The position numbers and the translations under genes are program-made. DNA of 64,000 nucleotides. Origin: Aphelenchoides besseyi. Lineage: Eukaryota; Nematoda; Chromadorea; Rhabditida; Aphelenchoididae. Location of the stretch: assembly GCA_024699855.1 (NCBI GenBank), contig JAMPIQ010000003.1, forward strand, positions 3,038,001-3,102,000. The letters are read 5' to 3'. Positions 1-10,460 of the stretch are shown piece after piece (position 1 is the stretch's first letter; each line of letters starts with the position of its first letter). A model generated the notes under the pieces. The model was not told the origin of the DNA, searched no databases, and saw only the letters and a list, made by a program, of their open reading frames with translations.

Positions 1-138
1 CTTGTTGTTTCGCCTTCACTTCTACGGTTTTTGTCTCCATGACTTCCACTTCTTGTGAATCGTCCTCCGAATCGCTGTGCAAGTTGAGAAAAATGTCCTG
101 ACTTGCCGATCGTTTCATGTCTATACTCTCGTATGTCG
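1..138 (-). CDS. Partial hypothetical protein, one exon at the left edge
   Basis: A TTTTCAG acceptor at about 139-145 on the minus strand opens a reading frame that runs off the left edge without a stop. The stretch is Ser/Asp/Glu-rich (for example SDSEDDSQEVEV), typical of a disordered cytoplasmic or nuclear region. An ATG codon (MKRSASQD) lies inside it, so it may be a first coding exon after a 5' UTR intron. No domain is recognisable and no function is proposed. Confidence 0.35.
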
Positions 139-380
139 CTGAAAAGAACAACAATAAAACGAGTATAAAACCCGCGATTGCATTCAAAAGTTAAAGAAAA
201 TGACGAACCTTATCGAGAGACAAGATCGAACGCTTCAGAGACAATCCGACGGCGGCGTTTTGTTTTCGAATCGGTTAGTCGAACGTATTGCTTTGTCATC
301 GATTTTTGTTCAACTGTCGAAGCAACTGGTTGCGTAAAAACGAGAAAACAACTCGTAATGTTTTATTTACAAAAAAAGTG

Positions 381-1752
381 TCAAGAGATTCCAATTACTT
401 CTAATTCCTCGTCGACTTCGAAATCGTTATACGTCAACGTTTGAAGAGATTTGGTTGCGAGAAACGAGTGTCCTCTTTTGCTGCACAGTTTCAAGCAACA
501 GAAAGCGCCGTCTTCTCCACCAACAGCCAAAAATCCGTCAATAAATCCGACTCCCGAGTTCAAACGTTTACAACCGATGAGATCTTCTTGCCAAATGGAA
601 CCTAAGAAAATGCAAACGTTTTGCGAGCGACTTCAAACCTGCGACGTCTTTTTCCCACAACATCAACTGATGATCGTCACTTGTGCTCATCAAAAGTTTC
701 TTCCAAGTCACTTGTTGTGGTAGAAATACAACTGAACGAACGGCCGCATCGTGTCCGTGCATATGTTGCAATGGTCGATGTTGTCGAAGATCCCAAATAG
801 TCACCTCACATCCCTCGTGTTTAGTGCCATCACTTGATGTTGCACAGTAAAGACCGTCGTAGCTAATGTCACAACTCAAAATTGAGTAGTGTTTCGGTGT
901 CGATTGGAATAGCAATTCGAGGTTTCGTGAGTCCCAAAATCTTTGATGAAATGCATGTCAACGGTTTGTTTCTGTGAGCCTACTTTACTGTTCTATCGGA
1001 AGAAGTCTGGGCCAAAATTTGATCGTCCGGACTTTTTGCGACGTGTGTTACTTCGTTTCCGGCGCTCAATCCAACACTTCTTATCGATGCTTGTACATTC
1101 ACATCAAAAGCCCTTAAAGTTCCTTTCGAACCACCGACCACAACAATGTTTTCTGAAATTAAGATCTTAATTTGTAAACAAAAACATCAAGTAACCATCG
1201 ATTGTTGTCAAACCACCGATTTTTTCTTCGGGTACTTCAAACATACAGATTGGTGCTGCTACTCCGAATTGCCACAAACAAATCGTTCCATTTGTCGACC
1301 CACTAACCACAAACTCGTTGTTTAGTACTCGTTTATACGCCAACTGTTAATTACAAGATTACAAAATGACAACATTAAATCGTCTACTTTCGTAATCCCT
1401 CCTTTGTGTTTCCATTTGGTCGTAAAAGTTCCGGTCGACTTTGTGTCTTTGATATCCTGGACGATTATGTTCTAAACTATTGATATTCAGAACATTAAAG
1501 CTCAAATAACCTCATCAACACCAGCACTTACAACAAGATTACTGGAACCCTTCTCAATAGCCACCATCGAATTTATGGTTCCCTCGTGAATGGGTTTGCG
1601 TATTTGAAAGACACCACCATCTCGTCCATTTCTGAAACAACATCGTGAATATCGACCAACAATTGAACAAATCACATTCGATCGGTACTTAATTCCGAAG
1701 CGATCTTCTCTCGATCATCTTTCGTGTCGACCAACGTGTAGCTATTGCCCAT
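381..1752 (-). CDS. wdr-31: WDR31 orthologue, WD40 beta-propeller protein
   Basis: Multi-exon gene read from ATG at 1752 (MGNSYTLVD, a possible N-myristoylation start) to TGA at 381-383. Exons include 1676-1752, 1511-1631 and one starting at 1471; the last intron is only about 37 bases. WD repeats are visible, among them ITK/LAYKRVLNNEFVVSG and EGCEVTIWDLRQ followed by GHDAAVRSVVFLP. The EGCE-x-T-x-WDLRQ block and the closing VGGEDGAFCCLKL match the WDR31 family rather than WD40 proteins in general. Vertebrate and worm WDR31 are linked to cilia and intraflagellar transport regulation; that role is transferred by homology. The exon with the central repeats (about 568-915) is the most diagnostic. 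I see no frame break when the short introns are removed. Confidence 0.85.
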
Positions 1753-2206
1753 GACTTTAGGATTTAATAATTGGAATGGTAAAACGAAAACACTTGTCAA
1801 AGGACACCATTTCTGAAGGGCACTCAATTTTAATGAAATACGTGGAAAACGTTCACGAGCAAAAATTGCAGCTGCTCGTTTGGTTGTGCAGAAATGTTGC
1901 CCCAAAACGACTCAATTGGCTTCTAGAAGTCTTTTGACAATAATCAACTGGAATTTCAGGTCACTAATCGCGTGATTCATAGCAACTTTAAAGGAATCTC
2001 GTGACATTTTGGTTTCATTTCCGCAGTTCAAGCAAACGACAAATTCGAACCGTGAAGAAATGAACAACGTAAAAATGCGCTCGGACGGTTAAGAGGTTTT
2101 GATAAGTGAAGAGGAACGTTGGGGCCCATTGTTTTTCTTCATGAGTGCTTAATGTCTTTTGGCTTATTCTTTTTTGGCAATTGACTTTGTTGTTCTTTGT
2201 GACAAT
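1753..2206. other. Intergenic, no convincing gene
   Basis: Lies between the WDR31 start and the left end of the mariner element. Open frames here are short and without recognisable motifs. It probably holds the WDR31 promoter; I see no clear TATA box. Confidence 0.4.
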
Positions 2207-2208
2207 TA

Positions 2209-3588
2209 TTGGGTTGTTACTAAAGTTTTGTCTGATTGCGCAATGCATTTTCTAAAATTGGAACGAAAGAAATTGACCGGTCGATTGGAAATTAAACGAA
2301 GTGTCAAATTTGATTTATTGGATCTGCTGTTTCTCGACATCGCTACTCCTGTTTCCTTGACTAATTTCGTCAAATGGGCCTCACTCGTGAACAAGTGCGA
2401 CTTCTGCTTCTCAACGAATATCGTCTCCATCACTCGCCCGCCAAAGCCGCCGCCATCATCAACTTGGCACATGGAACGCGAACGACCACCGAGAGGACGG
2501 CATGTCGATGGTTCAAAAAGTTCGACGATGGACTCGAGGATTTGGCCGATCAACCACGAGCAGGACGTCCGCCAACGGTTCATCAACCGACGATTCTCAA
2601 CGCTGTGTCCAATCGATCTGCGCAATCAACTCGCGAATTGGCCAATGGTTGTTGTTATTTAACCGTTTGTAGAACATTAAGACGAGCGGGCAAGCAATTC
2701 TTTATGTCTACAATCACTAATGGTTATTCTCGTTTAGGTCTCCGGCATCGACGAGGACGGTGGGTACCCCACGAGTTGACGGACCTGCAGAAGCAACGGC
2801 GAGTCCGGGCTGCCGAAAATCTCCTCCAGCAGCAACGTGCCAACCCGTTCCTCCACCGGCTCCTAACCTGCGACGAAACATGGGTCCAACTTGACAATCC
2901 ATATCGCCGTGGGCAATGGTTGCGTCCCACTCAGCGACCGGGTGGTACTCTCCGGCCGAATCTTTTCCAAACAAAAGTTATGCTTTCTGTTTGGTGGAAT
3001 CGGTTAGGTGTTGTGCACTGGGAGTTGTTGGACCGCGGGCAGACGATCACTTCGGAACTGTACTGTGCCCAAATGGATCGAGTCGCCGCCGTCCTTCGTC
3101 ATCGCCGCGACCTTCTACTGCTCCAGGACAACGCGCGACCGCACACCGCCCGAAGAACTCAACAGCACCTGAGGACTTTGGGTTGGACGGCCATCGAGCA
3201 CCCGCCGTACTCTCCGGACCTTTCGCCAACGGACTACCATCTCTTCCGTTCGCTAAAGACGTGGATACGAGGACGCCGATTCAACGACGTCGATCATCTC
3301 TGCCGGTCCCTCAACTCGTTCTTCGCCTCCCGTCATCGATCCTTCTACACGCGCGGAATCACCCGATTGCCCGAACGGTGACGCCGAACTATCAACTCAA
3401 ATGGCGAGTATTTTTGATGATTTGTGTTAATAAATGAATTCTAATCTACAACGAAAACCATACTTAGGACAGTAGGCAGCTGAACAACCGAACTTCGTTC
3501 ACACACTTCCAACCGACCGGTCAATTTCTTTCATTCCAAATTTAGGCCACTCATAACGCAATCAGACAAAACTTTAGTAACAAACCAA
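2209..3588 (+). mobile_element. mariner-type DNA transposon, apparently complete
   Basis: Terminal inverted repeats of roughly 80 bases can be read directly. The left end begins TTGGGTTGTTACTAAAG and the reverse complement of the right end begins TTGGTTTGTTACTAAAG; both continue through GTTTTGTCTGATTGCG and GAAATTGACCGGTCG. A TA dinucleotide flanks each side (2207-2208 and 3589-3590), the expected target-site duplication. The element is 1380 bases and carries one transposase frame. Its interior is visibly richer in G and C than the DNA around it. The right end lies 4 bases before the ATG of the short secreted-peptide ORF at 3593. Confidence 0.9.
2374..3381 (+). CDS. mariner transposase, DD34D, open reading frame
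   Basis: A 335-residue frame starting MGLTREQVRLLLLNEY, with the Mos1-type N-terminal helix-turn-helix (FKKFDDGLEDLADQPRAGRP) and the catalytic domain. The triad is visible as LTCDETWV, LLQDNARPHTA and YSPDLSPTDYHLF; I count 34 residues between the second and third Asp, so this is the classical DD34D mariner class. WVPHEL, conserved in mariners, is present. Between STRELA and WVPHEL lies a stretch that seems longer than usual (about residues 92-130) and ends at a TTCTCGTTTAG sequence, so part of it may be a small unrecognised intron or an insertion. No stop or frameshift is seen. Whether it is active cannot be told from sequence. Confidence 0.88.
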   Translation: MGLTREQVRLLLLNEYRLHHSPAKAAAIINLAHGTRTTTERTACRWFKKFDDGLEDLADQPRAGRPPTVHQPTILNAVSNRSAQSTRELANGCCYLTVCRTLRRAGKQFFMSTITNGYSRLGLRHRRGRWVPHELTDLQKQRRVRAAENLLQQQRANPFLHRLLTCDETWVQLDNPYRRGQWLRPTQRPGGTLRPNLFQTKVMLSVWWNRLGVVHWELLDRGQTITSELYCAQMDRVAAVLRHRRDLLLLQDNARPHTARRTQQHLRTLGWTAIEHPPYSPDLSPTDYHLFRSLKTWIRGRRFNDVDHLCRSLNSFFASRHRSFYTRGITRLPER

Positions 3589-3592
3589 TAGA

Positions 3593-3718
3593 ATGAAGAC
3601 TGTGAAGTACGTCTGTTCCTTCTTTTTTGCTTGTTCCCTTGTTTTATCATCAGACATCAAAAGGCCGACGTTTCAGTCGAAGGAATTCAATGCACTTTGG
3701 AATGATAACGATCTGTAA
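3593..3718 (+). CDS. Short putative secreted peptide
   Basis: A 41-codon frame from ATG 3593 to TAA 3716-3718. The first 20 residues (MKTVKYVCSFFFACSLVLSS) form a textbook signal peptide: positive start, hydrophobic core, small residues before a likely cut. The remaining peptide is about 21 residues, with no Cys, rich in Asn, Asp and Phe, and contains a KR pair. It could be a small secreted peptide or a first coding exon whose remainder I cannot place. The mariner right TIR ends 4 bases upstream, so the original 5' region has been pushed 1.4 kb away. No family is recognised. Confidence 0.4.
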   Translation: MKTVKYVCSFFFACSLVLSSDIKRPTFQSKEFNALWNDNDL

Positions 3719-4650
3719 TCTAATTAGCTTCGTTGTCAATATGCACTTGCACGTTTCATTGGCTTAAAATTGATCGTCTTCTGTGGTCACTTTACGTATC
3801 AATACCGTTGATTCACATGCCGCCAAATGTAATCGGATGACGATCGACCAAATGGACTCTTTTGCACATTTTTCTTCTGCTCGGCGTCTCTTCGCCGCTG
3901 TCCATCGGGTAGGTCATCTTTTGGAACGAAAGTGGTGAGCCCACTGTACGAACCGAATCGTTCACTCGGCTGTCGTTCGCCTCAAGCCGAATTGCCCGTC
4001 CGACGCTTTGTGGCAAATGGCGAGGTCAGAAAACAAACGAAGTGGACACGAGAAGGTCCGAGAACAACTGAAACCAATTGATTTCGTTGGATTACATGGA
4101 ATTCAATCGTTTCAAAACATTCCGAAACTTTGCAATTAACATCTTGGACAACAAGATTTCCAACATACAACCATCGAGTTTAACTCGTTTTCAATCTTCT
4201 GATCCTCGACAATTCGACGACCAAAAACCAAACGAAATGTCTTCGGCCAAAGCGAATTGGCAATTTGCGGTCTTTGGTGTTTTCAGAACAAACGGACTCC
4301 TTTTCTTCGATTTGTCAACGAAAACAAAAACAACCGCCGAGTGAGAAAGCCGAAGAAAAAACAAGTCGGCCGTTGGCCGCCAATCAAAACAACCCGGTTG
4401 TTTATGTGAAAACATTTTTTCAACTTCGAATCAACAAACAAAACTTGGCGGATTCCTTCTTTATTATTTTCGATCGAAAACTACAACTTACAAGAAAAGA
4501 AGACGCGTCATTTGTTAAGAGAAACAAGGGGACAGTAGATTACAAACATAGCTGAGATAATTGCTGGGGTGGGAATTTCAACATTTGGAGTTTAGACCAC
4601 AGGCAAGAAGACGAGTCCACGAACCGCGGCCATAAACTGATTGGACTCAA
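3719..4650. other. No gene assigned
   Basis: Several minus-strand frames of 60-70 codons exist (3813-4016 and 3982-4170), and a TTGGTTTCAG acceptor-like site lies between them, so a small split gene is possible. No splice combination gave a frame I recognise. The plus-strand frame at about 4238-4344 is short and unremarkable. Confidence 0.3.
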
Positions 4651-4931
4651 TTAGTTGTTCATTTTGTCCTTGGCGTTCTGGGCTGAGTCGTGGACCTTCT
4701 CTTTCATTTCTTCGGATTTGCCAACAACCTGAAATAGTTGGAATTAGTCAACGGAATGACAATCCACATAAGGATCCCAATAAGATGATCAATCACCTGC
4801 CCAGCTCTCCCCGACTCTTCTTCAAGTCCACAACGTACCTTTTCTTTAGCGCTTTGGGCTGTTTGTTTGACATTGTCGGCCACGTCGGAAGCTTTTTCCT
4901 TGACTTGATCCCAAACTGGCTTGTCAGACAT
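4651..4931 (-). CDS. Small LEA-like hydrophilic protein
   Basis: Two exons: 4839-4931 (31 codons, start MSDKPVWDQVKEK) and 4651-4728 (25 codons plus stop), joined across a GTACGT...ATTTCAG intron; the sum is a clean 56-residue protein. It is rich in Lys, Asp, Ala, Glu and Gln with repeated 11-residue-like periods (VKEKASDVADN, VKQTAQSAKEK, MKEKVHDSAQN). This is the pattern of group 3 LEA proteins, which are disordered in water and fold into amphipathic helices on drying, protecting membranes and proteins. At 56 residues it is much shorter than typical nematode LEA proteins, so a short amphipathic-helix stress peptide is the safer label. Upstream lies a TATA box with a partial heat-shock element. 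Confidence 0.65.
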
Positions 4932-5183
4932 GATTCAAATTAAGAGCGTTGAAAATTTGTAAAAGTAACTGAAAGAAAAACAAATAAGTTGAGTCGGAAA
5001 ACGCAAATCGAGAACACGAATAAACACAGCAAGAATTTGGGTAATCGAAAAGCAAATGAACGACTGAACTCGAACTGTTTCGATGTCCTTTGGCTCAGAA
5101 GTTTTAGGCGGATCATTCGAAGGGAATGTGGGAAACGAAATGAAAACGCGATGAGTTTGGTGTTGCCAGAGCTTTACGGTCAG
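4932..5183 (-). promoter_or_regulatory. 5' leader of the LEA-like gene with an acceptor site
   Basis: The minus strand contains a strong acceptor (TTTGTTTTTCTTTCAG) about 35 bases before the ATG at 4931. The transcript therefore either has a 5' UTR intron or receives a trans-spliced leader, as is common in nematodes. The two options cannot be separated from sequence. Confidence 0.4.
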
Positions 5184-5214
5184 CTTTTATACTCTATTCG
5201 AGAACGTTTTGAAA
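5184..5214 (-). promoter_or_regulatory. TATA box with partial heat-shock element
   Basis: On the minus strand the order is GTTCTCGAAT (an nTTCnnGAAn core at 5196-5205), then TATAAAAG at 5184-5191. A third imperfect unit (AAAAC) and a displaced TTC precede the core. This spacing is that of a classical stress-inducible core promoter and points at the LEA-like gene starting at 4931. Only two pentamers are perfect, so heat-shock factor binding is a suggestion. Confidence 0.45.
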
Positions 5215-6062
5215 TTTGGGGAAGGCGTATAGGGCGGAGCTTGAGCGGCCATCGATGTAAACAACTCGGGCGGAGAGACAGAAAAGTGCGCGCGCAACGG
5301 CGAAAACAACAAAAATATGTTTTCCCGTGCGACAACAGCCTTCAGTTTCCTGCAAACAGACCGAGAAAGAAAGAGAGCGGTGGAGGTCGGACGAGAACAG
5401 ACGAGGAGAAGGACCAACGGAGTGATCTCTGGTCCAAGCGAGCCATGAGGCGGAGTTCTTTTGGCTCCAGCGTTTTGTTTTGGACAACAAACCAACATAC
5501 TCACGGATGGCCATCTTCGTGCTAGTCGAACAAACAAGAACGGCGAAGATGAAGGGACCAACAGCACCGAAAGAAACGTTCGAAACAACAAAAATGTTAA
5601 CGTTTGAAAACAGAGATTGGTAACGAAATCGAATTTGCAATTTATGGATGAGAAAAACGACATCCGTTTCTCATGAATCATCAATTGGCTTTTACGAATT
5701 CAGCATGGACTAATAATGATGAGCAATGCATACGATTTGTTTTTGTTGGTTTTTCGGTCGTCTGAAATCGACAGTTTTCTTTTCGTTTGGTGTTGTGACA
5801 AATGAAGAGAACGATAAGAAGACATTTTGGAACGTTCAGTTTATTTACTGTCTCTGTTTACAACACGAGCGGGACGAGGAGGAACGAAAAAACAAGACGA
5901 GAATGAACGAGTTGGCTCGAAAATAACAACTCGACGTAGAACTGCAAAGAAATGTCAACAACAAACCAACTCGTGTCCAAGTTTCGGGATAACAGAGAGA
6001 AATAAACGAGAACAATGTTGATTGATACAATCAATGGTTAACAGATGGAAATCGACGGCATC
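5215..6062. other. No gene assigned
   Basis: Overlapping frames on both strands (5187-5684, 5726-6030) have biased composition but no domain, signal peptide or coherent splice pattern. They may be UTR or spacer between the two LEA-like genes. Confidence 0.3.
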
Positions 6063-6653
6063 CTAGACGTCGTTCGGATTCTCTCCTTTAGCTTCGGCCA
6101 TTGCGTGTTTGGCTGAAAACGAATCGATTACGTCGATTTCGGTTTGTTTTGCAATTCAAACGAATCTCGTTTGTACACGTGGTTTTTGTTTCAAAGATCC
6201 GCGTGTTGTTTGGTTTTTTGAAATTGCAAAATCTGCGCAAATGATCAATGAATTATTGCAAGTTTCCTAATGATCATCTCACACACACGAGTACTTTGAT
6301 TTGTTGTTTTGATTCGTGTGTCGAAAAACGTAAACAACGAAAAGTCGAAACATCGCTCTCGCCGTTTGGGCGAAACCACTCACCCCATCAGTCACGACGA
6401 AAAGGTTTTTGTTTTGGAAAAATTGTGATTTCAAGATTCCGAAACATCAAATTTCGTTCTCACCTTGTTTGTCGTTTCCCAACTCCATGGTCTTGTGTCC
6501 TTGTGAGCTCTGCTTCGACTCTTGCCACTCACGATCTGCATCGCTTTTCGGTCCTGTCGGCATTCCGAGCTTCGAATCTTCGCTTTTGGCATTGGGACCA
6601 CCAGTTGATTCACGACCCTTTTCGAATGTGTTCGGTTGTTCGGGAACGCTCAT
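6063..6653 (-). CDS. Small hydrophilin-like protein
   Basis: Two exons, 6464-6653 (start MSVPEQPNTFEKG) and 6063-6112 (ending AEAKGENPNDV), joined by a GTGAGA...TTTTCAG intron of about 350 bases, give 79 residues in frame. There is no hydrophobic segment. Gly, Ser, Lys, Glu, Asp, Gln and Pro dominate (GGPNAKSEDSKLG, GPKSDADREWQES). This fits the loose hydrophilin definition of very hydrophilic, Gly-rich, presumably disordered stress proteins. It sits 1.1 kb upstream of the other LEA-like gene on the same strand, but each appears to have its own promoter. A role in desiccation or osmotic stress is inference; no exact family is recognised. Confidence 0.6.
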
Positions 6654-7449
6654 CTTCGTGGTTTAATTTACTGGAATTCTGAAACCAATCGAATTGTTCA
6701 AAGAAATTGAATCGAACTATGACAACAAAGACACGAAGCTTTGGAGTCAAAAACATCTCATTCGCACAAGTACGTGAGTGACGCACAAAAACAAATAGCG
6801 TAACGACAATCAACCATCGGTAACCCACCGGGCAATCTGTTGACCTTCGGGATTGCGCGGATACACAAATAGGCGAATACCCGGGCTTTCGTGTTGACCG
6901 ATGGTTTACCAGAAAAAGCGACGTTCCTGTTTTTCGTCTGCAGTCGAGCAAGTGCGAAAAGGCCGAAAAAGCGAAGGACGAGAATGTCGATCCCCCAAGT
7001 CGCGGGGGATGTTTTCGAAAACAAATCGTAGACAGTAAATAAGGTGTGTGTTTGTTGACACACTGCTTTTTGTTTTTTAAAGTGATTTTATTGAAATCCA
7101 CTATAAGTTTGAAGCTTGAAGACAGTATCCGAGTATTGACGATAAGGAGCGACAGAAACAAGTGCGTTACAAGAAAATTTCTTCGGACTTTGTACTGCAA
7201 AGACCACTTTCTTCTCGTTTTGTAATTGGCGTGTTCGATGATCAGGCGATTGCAATCAAACAAGTGCCGTTGGATTGTCGAAATCGATAACGAACAGACT
7301 ACAACGCGTATACAAGCATCCTGTTTTTTGTTTGTAGAAACGAAGTCGATTGTTGAAATCAGCGTTTTGCAATAGAAACTTTATTCATCAAAAGATTGTA
7401 ACGAAAAAGGTGTTTAGAGGTAAAGTTGTGGGATGCAATTGCCGTGAGT
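6654..7449. other. No gene; contains a GC hairpin
   Basis: A minus-strand frame (6610-7263) is open but low in complexity and lacks domains. At 6990-7010 the sequence ATCCCCC-AAGTCGC-GGGGGAT forms a 7-bp stem with a 7-base loop. Its role is unknown. Confidence 0.35.
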
Positions 7450-8556
7450 TCAATGAGTTACCTTACAGTTCATGAAAATTTGTGGTTTAGTCAAAGCCGT
7501 GACGTTCGAATTGAAATTGTTAGTTCTTCTCTTGAGCAACTTCAGTCGCAATGGTCTGAAACCACACGGTAACCCAAGATAAACAGAAGTGCACTCACTT
7601 GTCCAAAACCATGGGCAGCAGGACGTTACAGCACGGGTACCAAGTCCTAAGCAGACGAAAGCAAATTCGTCCAATCAAATTGTGTTCGATGAAACGAACA
7701 AAGTACACGGTCAAGACCATCAAAACACCCAAATTTACGAATTGACCGATCGAGTTTAATAGAATTCGACATTCTGTTTCATACAAACTACTTGCACTTT
7801 TGTATTTGAGCTGCTGGAAAGCATAATGATCAAAATCTTCGTCTTTGAACTCACCAATGCAATAAGCAAAATAATATAAATGAAGAAATTAAATGCGAAC
7901 GCAAAGTCCCGAATTACGTCAAAAGCGAGAAGAAACTTCTCATGAACACACTCGTCAGGCGTAAACGTGTTGTACGGTGAATAGAACGGTGAGCATGTTG
8001 GATGAGAAACTGCAATCAAAATCGGAATGTTGAGCAACCAAATGGTATAATTACAAATCTAAAACATTTTACTTTGCTAAGTAATTCACAATCTTACACT
8101 ATGTAATACATTCAAATGATCGTAATAACTTTTTGGCGTAAGCATAATCATAAGTCTGTTTAGCGCGAGAATCACATTGTAAACTTCGATTGTGCATATG
8201 GTCATTCGGCATGCGAACGCTGAAACGACCTAAAAAAAAGACTATTTTCAAAATCGAAAGCAATGGCTACTCTATCCAAAAACGGACTAATAGACCGACA
8301 CGCAAACATGTTCATCGAAACATGAAACTGCAAAATTAGTTGCAACAAATTCAGAAATCCAATAATCAACATCGTTTGATAAGAAACATTTCGTCGATGA
8401 GAATCCGATCGTTCTATTGCCTAAACAACGTAATTTTATTCATCAATATTCACGTACCCAAATAAGACCAATCTGACCGACGATCGCAGTTGAGCTCATT
8501 ATGAAAGTCAACGGAGCAAGAAAGAATCTACCAATTTCACATTCGGATAGCAACAT
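7450..8556 (-). CDS. Nematode serpentine (7TM) chemoreceptor-like protein
   Basis: Six exons (8458-8556, 8271-8420, 8098-8229, 7855-8058, 7599-7813, 7450-7555) splice into 301 residues with no break. Hydrophobic helices alternate with loops: FLAPLTFIMSSTAIVGQIGL, MLIIGFLNLLQLIL, the helix-3 end VILALNRLMIMLTP, YTIWLLNIPILIAV, FAFNFFIYIILLIAL and NLGVLMVLTVYFV. The ALNR-x-x-x-x-x-x-P signature and Cys placement resemble the Srx/Srt/Srv group of worm receptors. The C-terminal tail is basic (KLLKRR). Such receptors act in sensory membranes and usually bind small chemicals; the ligand cannot be inferred. The start at 8556 (MLLSECEIGRF) is the only ATG in frame before the first helix; a further upstream exon near 8989 (MKIDAYSS) cannot be excluded. 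Confidence 0.75.
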
Positions 8557-9296
8557 CAGAAAACTGATTCTCACCAAATTCGTTGAACGAAAACATTAAC
8601 TTTCCGTATCGAAAATTGTGCGTATAATTCAATTGCTAATTGACGTGATTAACGTAAACTCTATGAGTGGAATATTAGGTTTTGTTAATTCAATTTGCGA
8701 CCACCTTATAGTGAACATAGACGCGATTTGAAATCAAAATCCCAGAACAATATTTTCATCATTTCGAGTCAATTGAGTTCCTGGTCAATTGAAAAGTTTA
8801 AGAGTCTGAACTCTGTAGCCGGACGTTAAATTAACACACAGAAATTAACTTTCACATTTGCATTGAGCTTGTGAATCCCTGAAATTGAAACAAAAAATGA
8901 CAAGTTTTCTGCGAGTCATTCAACGTGCTCACCAAAATTACGCATCGTCCCGGAAGTTCGAAAATGCTTGAGTATGCATCGATCTTCATTTTGCTTTTCT
9001 GTTAAGAGACTAACCCAATCACCTCACATCTTACAAATATGTAAGAGAATTTGTAGAATACCAGTTTTTCTCGTTTGTGGATTAACCCACGATGTCCGGG
9101 CAATTAGTTGCTTGGTAAATTCAAAGGAATTAATTGCTGATTTCAAAAGTTTACAAAAAAGACTATGCACAACACAAACAAACATATGTTGAAGGCAAGT
9201 ATGAAGGCTTGTGTGTCGTTGATTGACTTTAGAGCTTCCAAAGTCTATTTCTAGCACTGCCGGCGTATTGAGTATTTTTGAAAAAAGCAAACCATA
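8557..9296. other. No firm gene; possible upstream exon on minus strand
   Basis: On the minus strand a frame MKIDAYSSIFELPGRCVIL at about 8935-8989 is followed by a GTGAGC donor, with an acceptor near 8880. I could not join it to the receptor exons in frame, so it is not annotated as coding. Confidence 0.3.
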
Positions 9297-10460
9297 CTCG
9301 AAGGATATCGCAACTACTGGTTTTACCTTAACGTTTGTTTTGAGTTGTACTATTCATTAACTGGTGATTGAGACACCGCGAAACAATGATCTGTGATGTG
9401 AGTGCTTTGTTCAGAAAGAAAACACCTCGCGGTCCTCGTAGCTGGAGGTCAGGCTTGGGTGCCGCCAACCAGTATTTAATCGTCGTAGATCTCCCAGAAA
9501 GCATCATTTGTAGCTGAGTGGTCCTCGAAGAGTACGCTATTCGAGGTAAGTTTCGATTTCTGTTCTTTTCTTAACATATTCGGGTTTTCAGGATCACTCA
9601 GCTCCTCGTCCTTTGTTTGCTTCAAAACAAAGGAAATTTACAATTCATAGCCCCAGAATCACTCAGTAGTGATAGCGAATTCCTGTTGTCCTTGGACGAT
9701 GTTATTAGCGAAAAGTTTGTCCACTTTATCTTATTGATTTTCGTGTTGAGATTCTTCGTTCATGTGTGATTTTAAGGACTCGATCGACTTGTTCTTCAAG
9801 TTCTCAAAAAACTACGAATTTTCCATCGATCGGTTATGAAAACGCTCTAGTTTTAGGACTTCTTTCTCTTTGGGTGATTACTGCGAGCAAGTATTTAAAA
9901 TGCACAACAGCATCGCATTCACATGTGTATCATCGAGCGGTCCTGCAGAATAAATTTATCCGTTATTTCCGATGGACACAATCGCTTTCTAAATCCAACT
10001 TTCGGCTCAATCACTTCAGTTCTCTCTTTGTGAATTTTGCTTTCTTGTTTATTTTGCAGTCGTGTCATCGTTTCGCGACGTTAATTGATCTCATGAAAAT
10101 TCAATTCTTCGTTAATTCAAACGTTTAAATATTCGAATGAAATGATGGTAACGAACAAAACTGCGGAAAACGAACGTCAATTGATGGGAAGCTTCGCGGT
10201 GCCGGACTCTGGTTATAAGTATCCTATTGATGGCCGATTCTTGCTTATGAACGGACATTATGAGTATACGGTTTTCGACCTCTTCCGCTTAAAATTACAG
10301 AAAGTTTTATATTGTCAATTCCACTGTTCTACCAGCACTCAACTATGGCTCGGAAACTTTGACAATTTGGAAAAGTGGACGAACCAATTGACAACAGCAC
10401 AACGAGCAATGGAATGAAGACTTGGGGTTCGATTTCGCTAAGAAGTTCAAAATGTAGCGG
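9297..10460 (+). repeat. Retrotransposon-derived chimeric repeat, copy 1 (decayed)
   Basis: The first part (9297-9600) matches 59600-59905, and 9376-9558 is identical to 59678-59860 over all 183 bases. That block ends in a GTAAGTTT donor and is followed by a TTTTCAG acceptor. The 3' part (about 10320-10440) is a degraded version of the reverse-transcriptase C-terminal region seen at 60020-60270 (YGSET, then frame-broken). The middle of an autonomous element, with endonuclease and most of the reverse transcriptase, is absent. The coding part is dead here. Confidence 0.65.

Noticed and set aside
178..723. Plus-strand frames overlapping the WDR31 3' end
   Set aside because: They are antisense to clear WD40 exons and have no domain; the minus-strand reading explains the sequence.
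2159..2974. Several frames of 70-170 codons on both strands across the mariner
   Set aside because: They are shadows of the GC-rich transposase frame and have no mariner or other motifs.
4651..6653. The two LEA-like genes as one operon
   Set aside because: They are more than 1 kb apart and the downstream one has its own TATA box; nematode operons usually have about 100-base spacing.
6610..7263. 217-codon minus-strand frame
   Set aside because: It overlaps the start of the hydrophilin-like gene in another frame, has low-complexity composition and no domain or splice support.
9480..9560. A tRNA-like A box (TAGCTGAGTGG) in the 183-base repeat block as a tRNA gene
   Set aside because: No cloverleaf, no proper B box at the right distance and no acceptor stem; kept only as a comment on a possible pol III origin.
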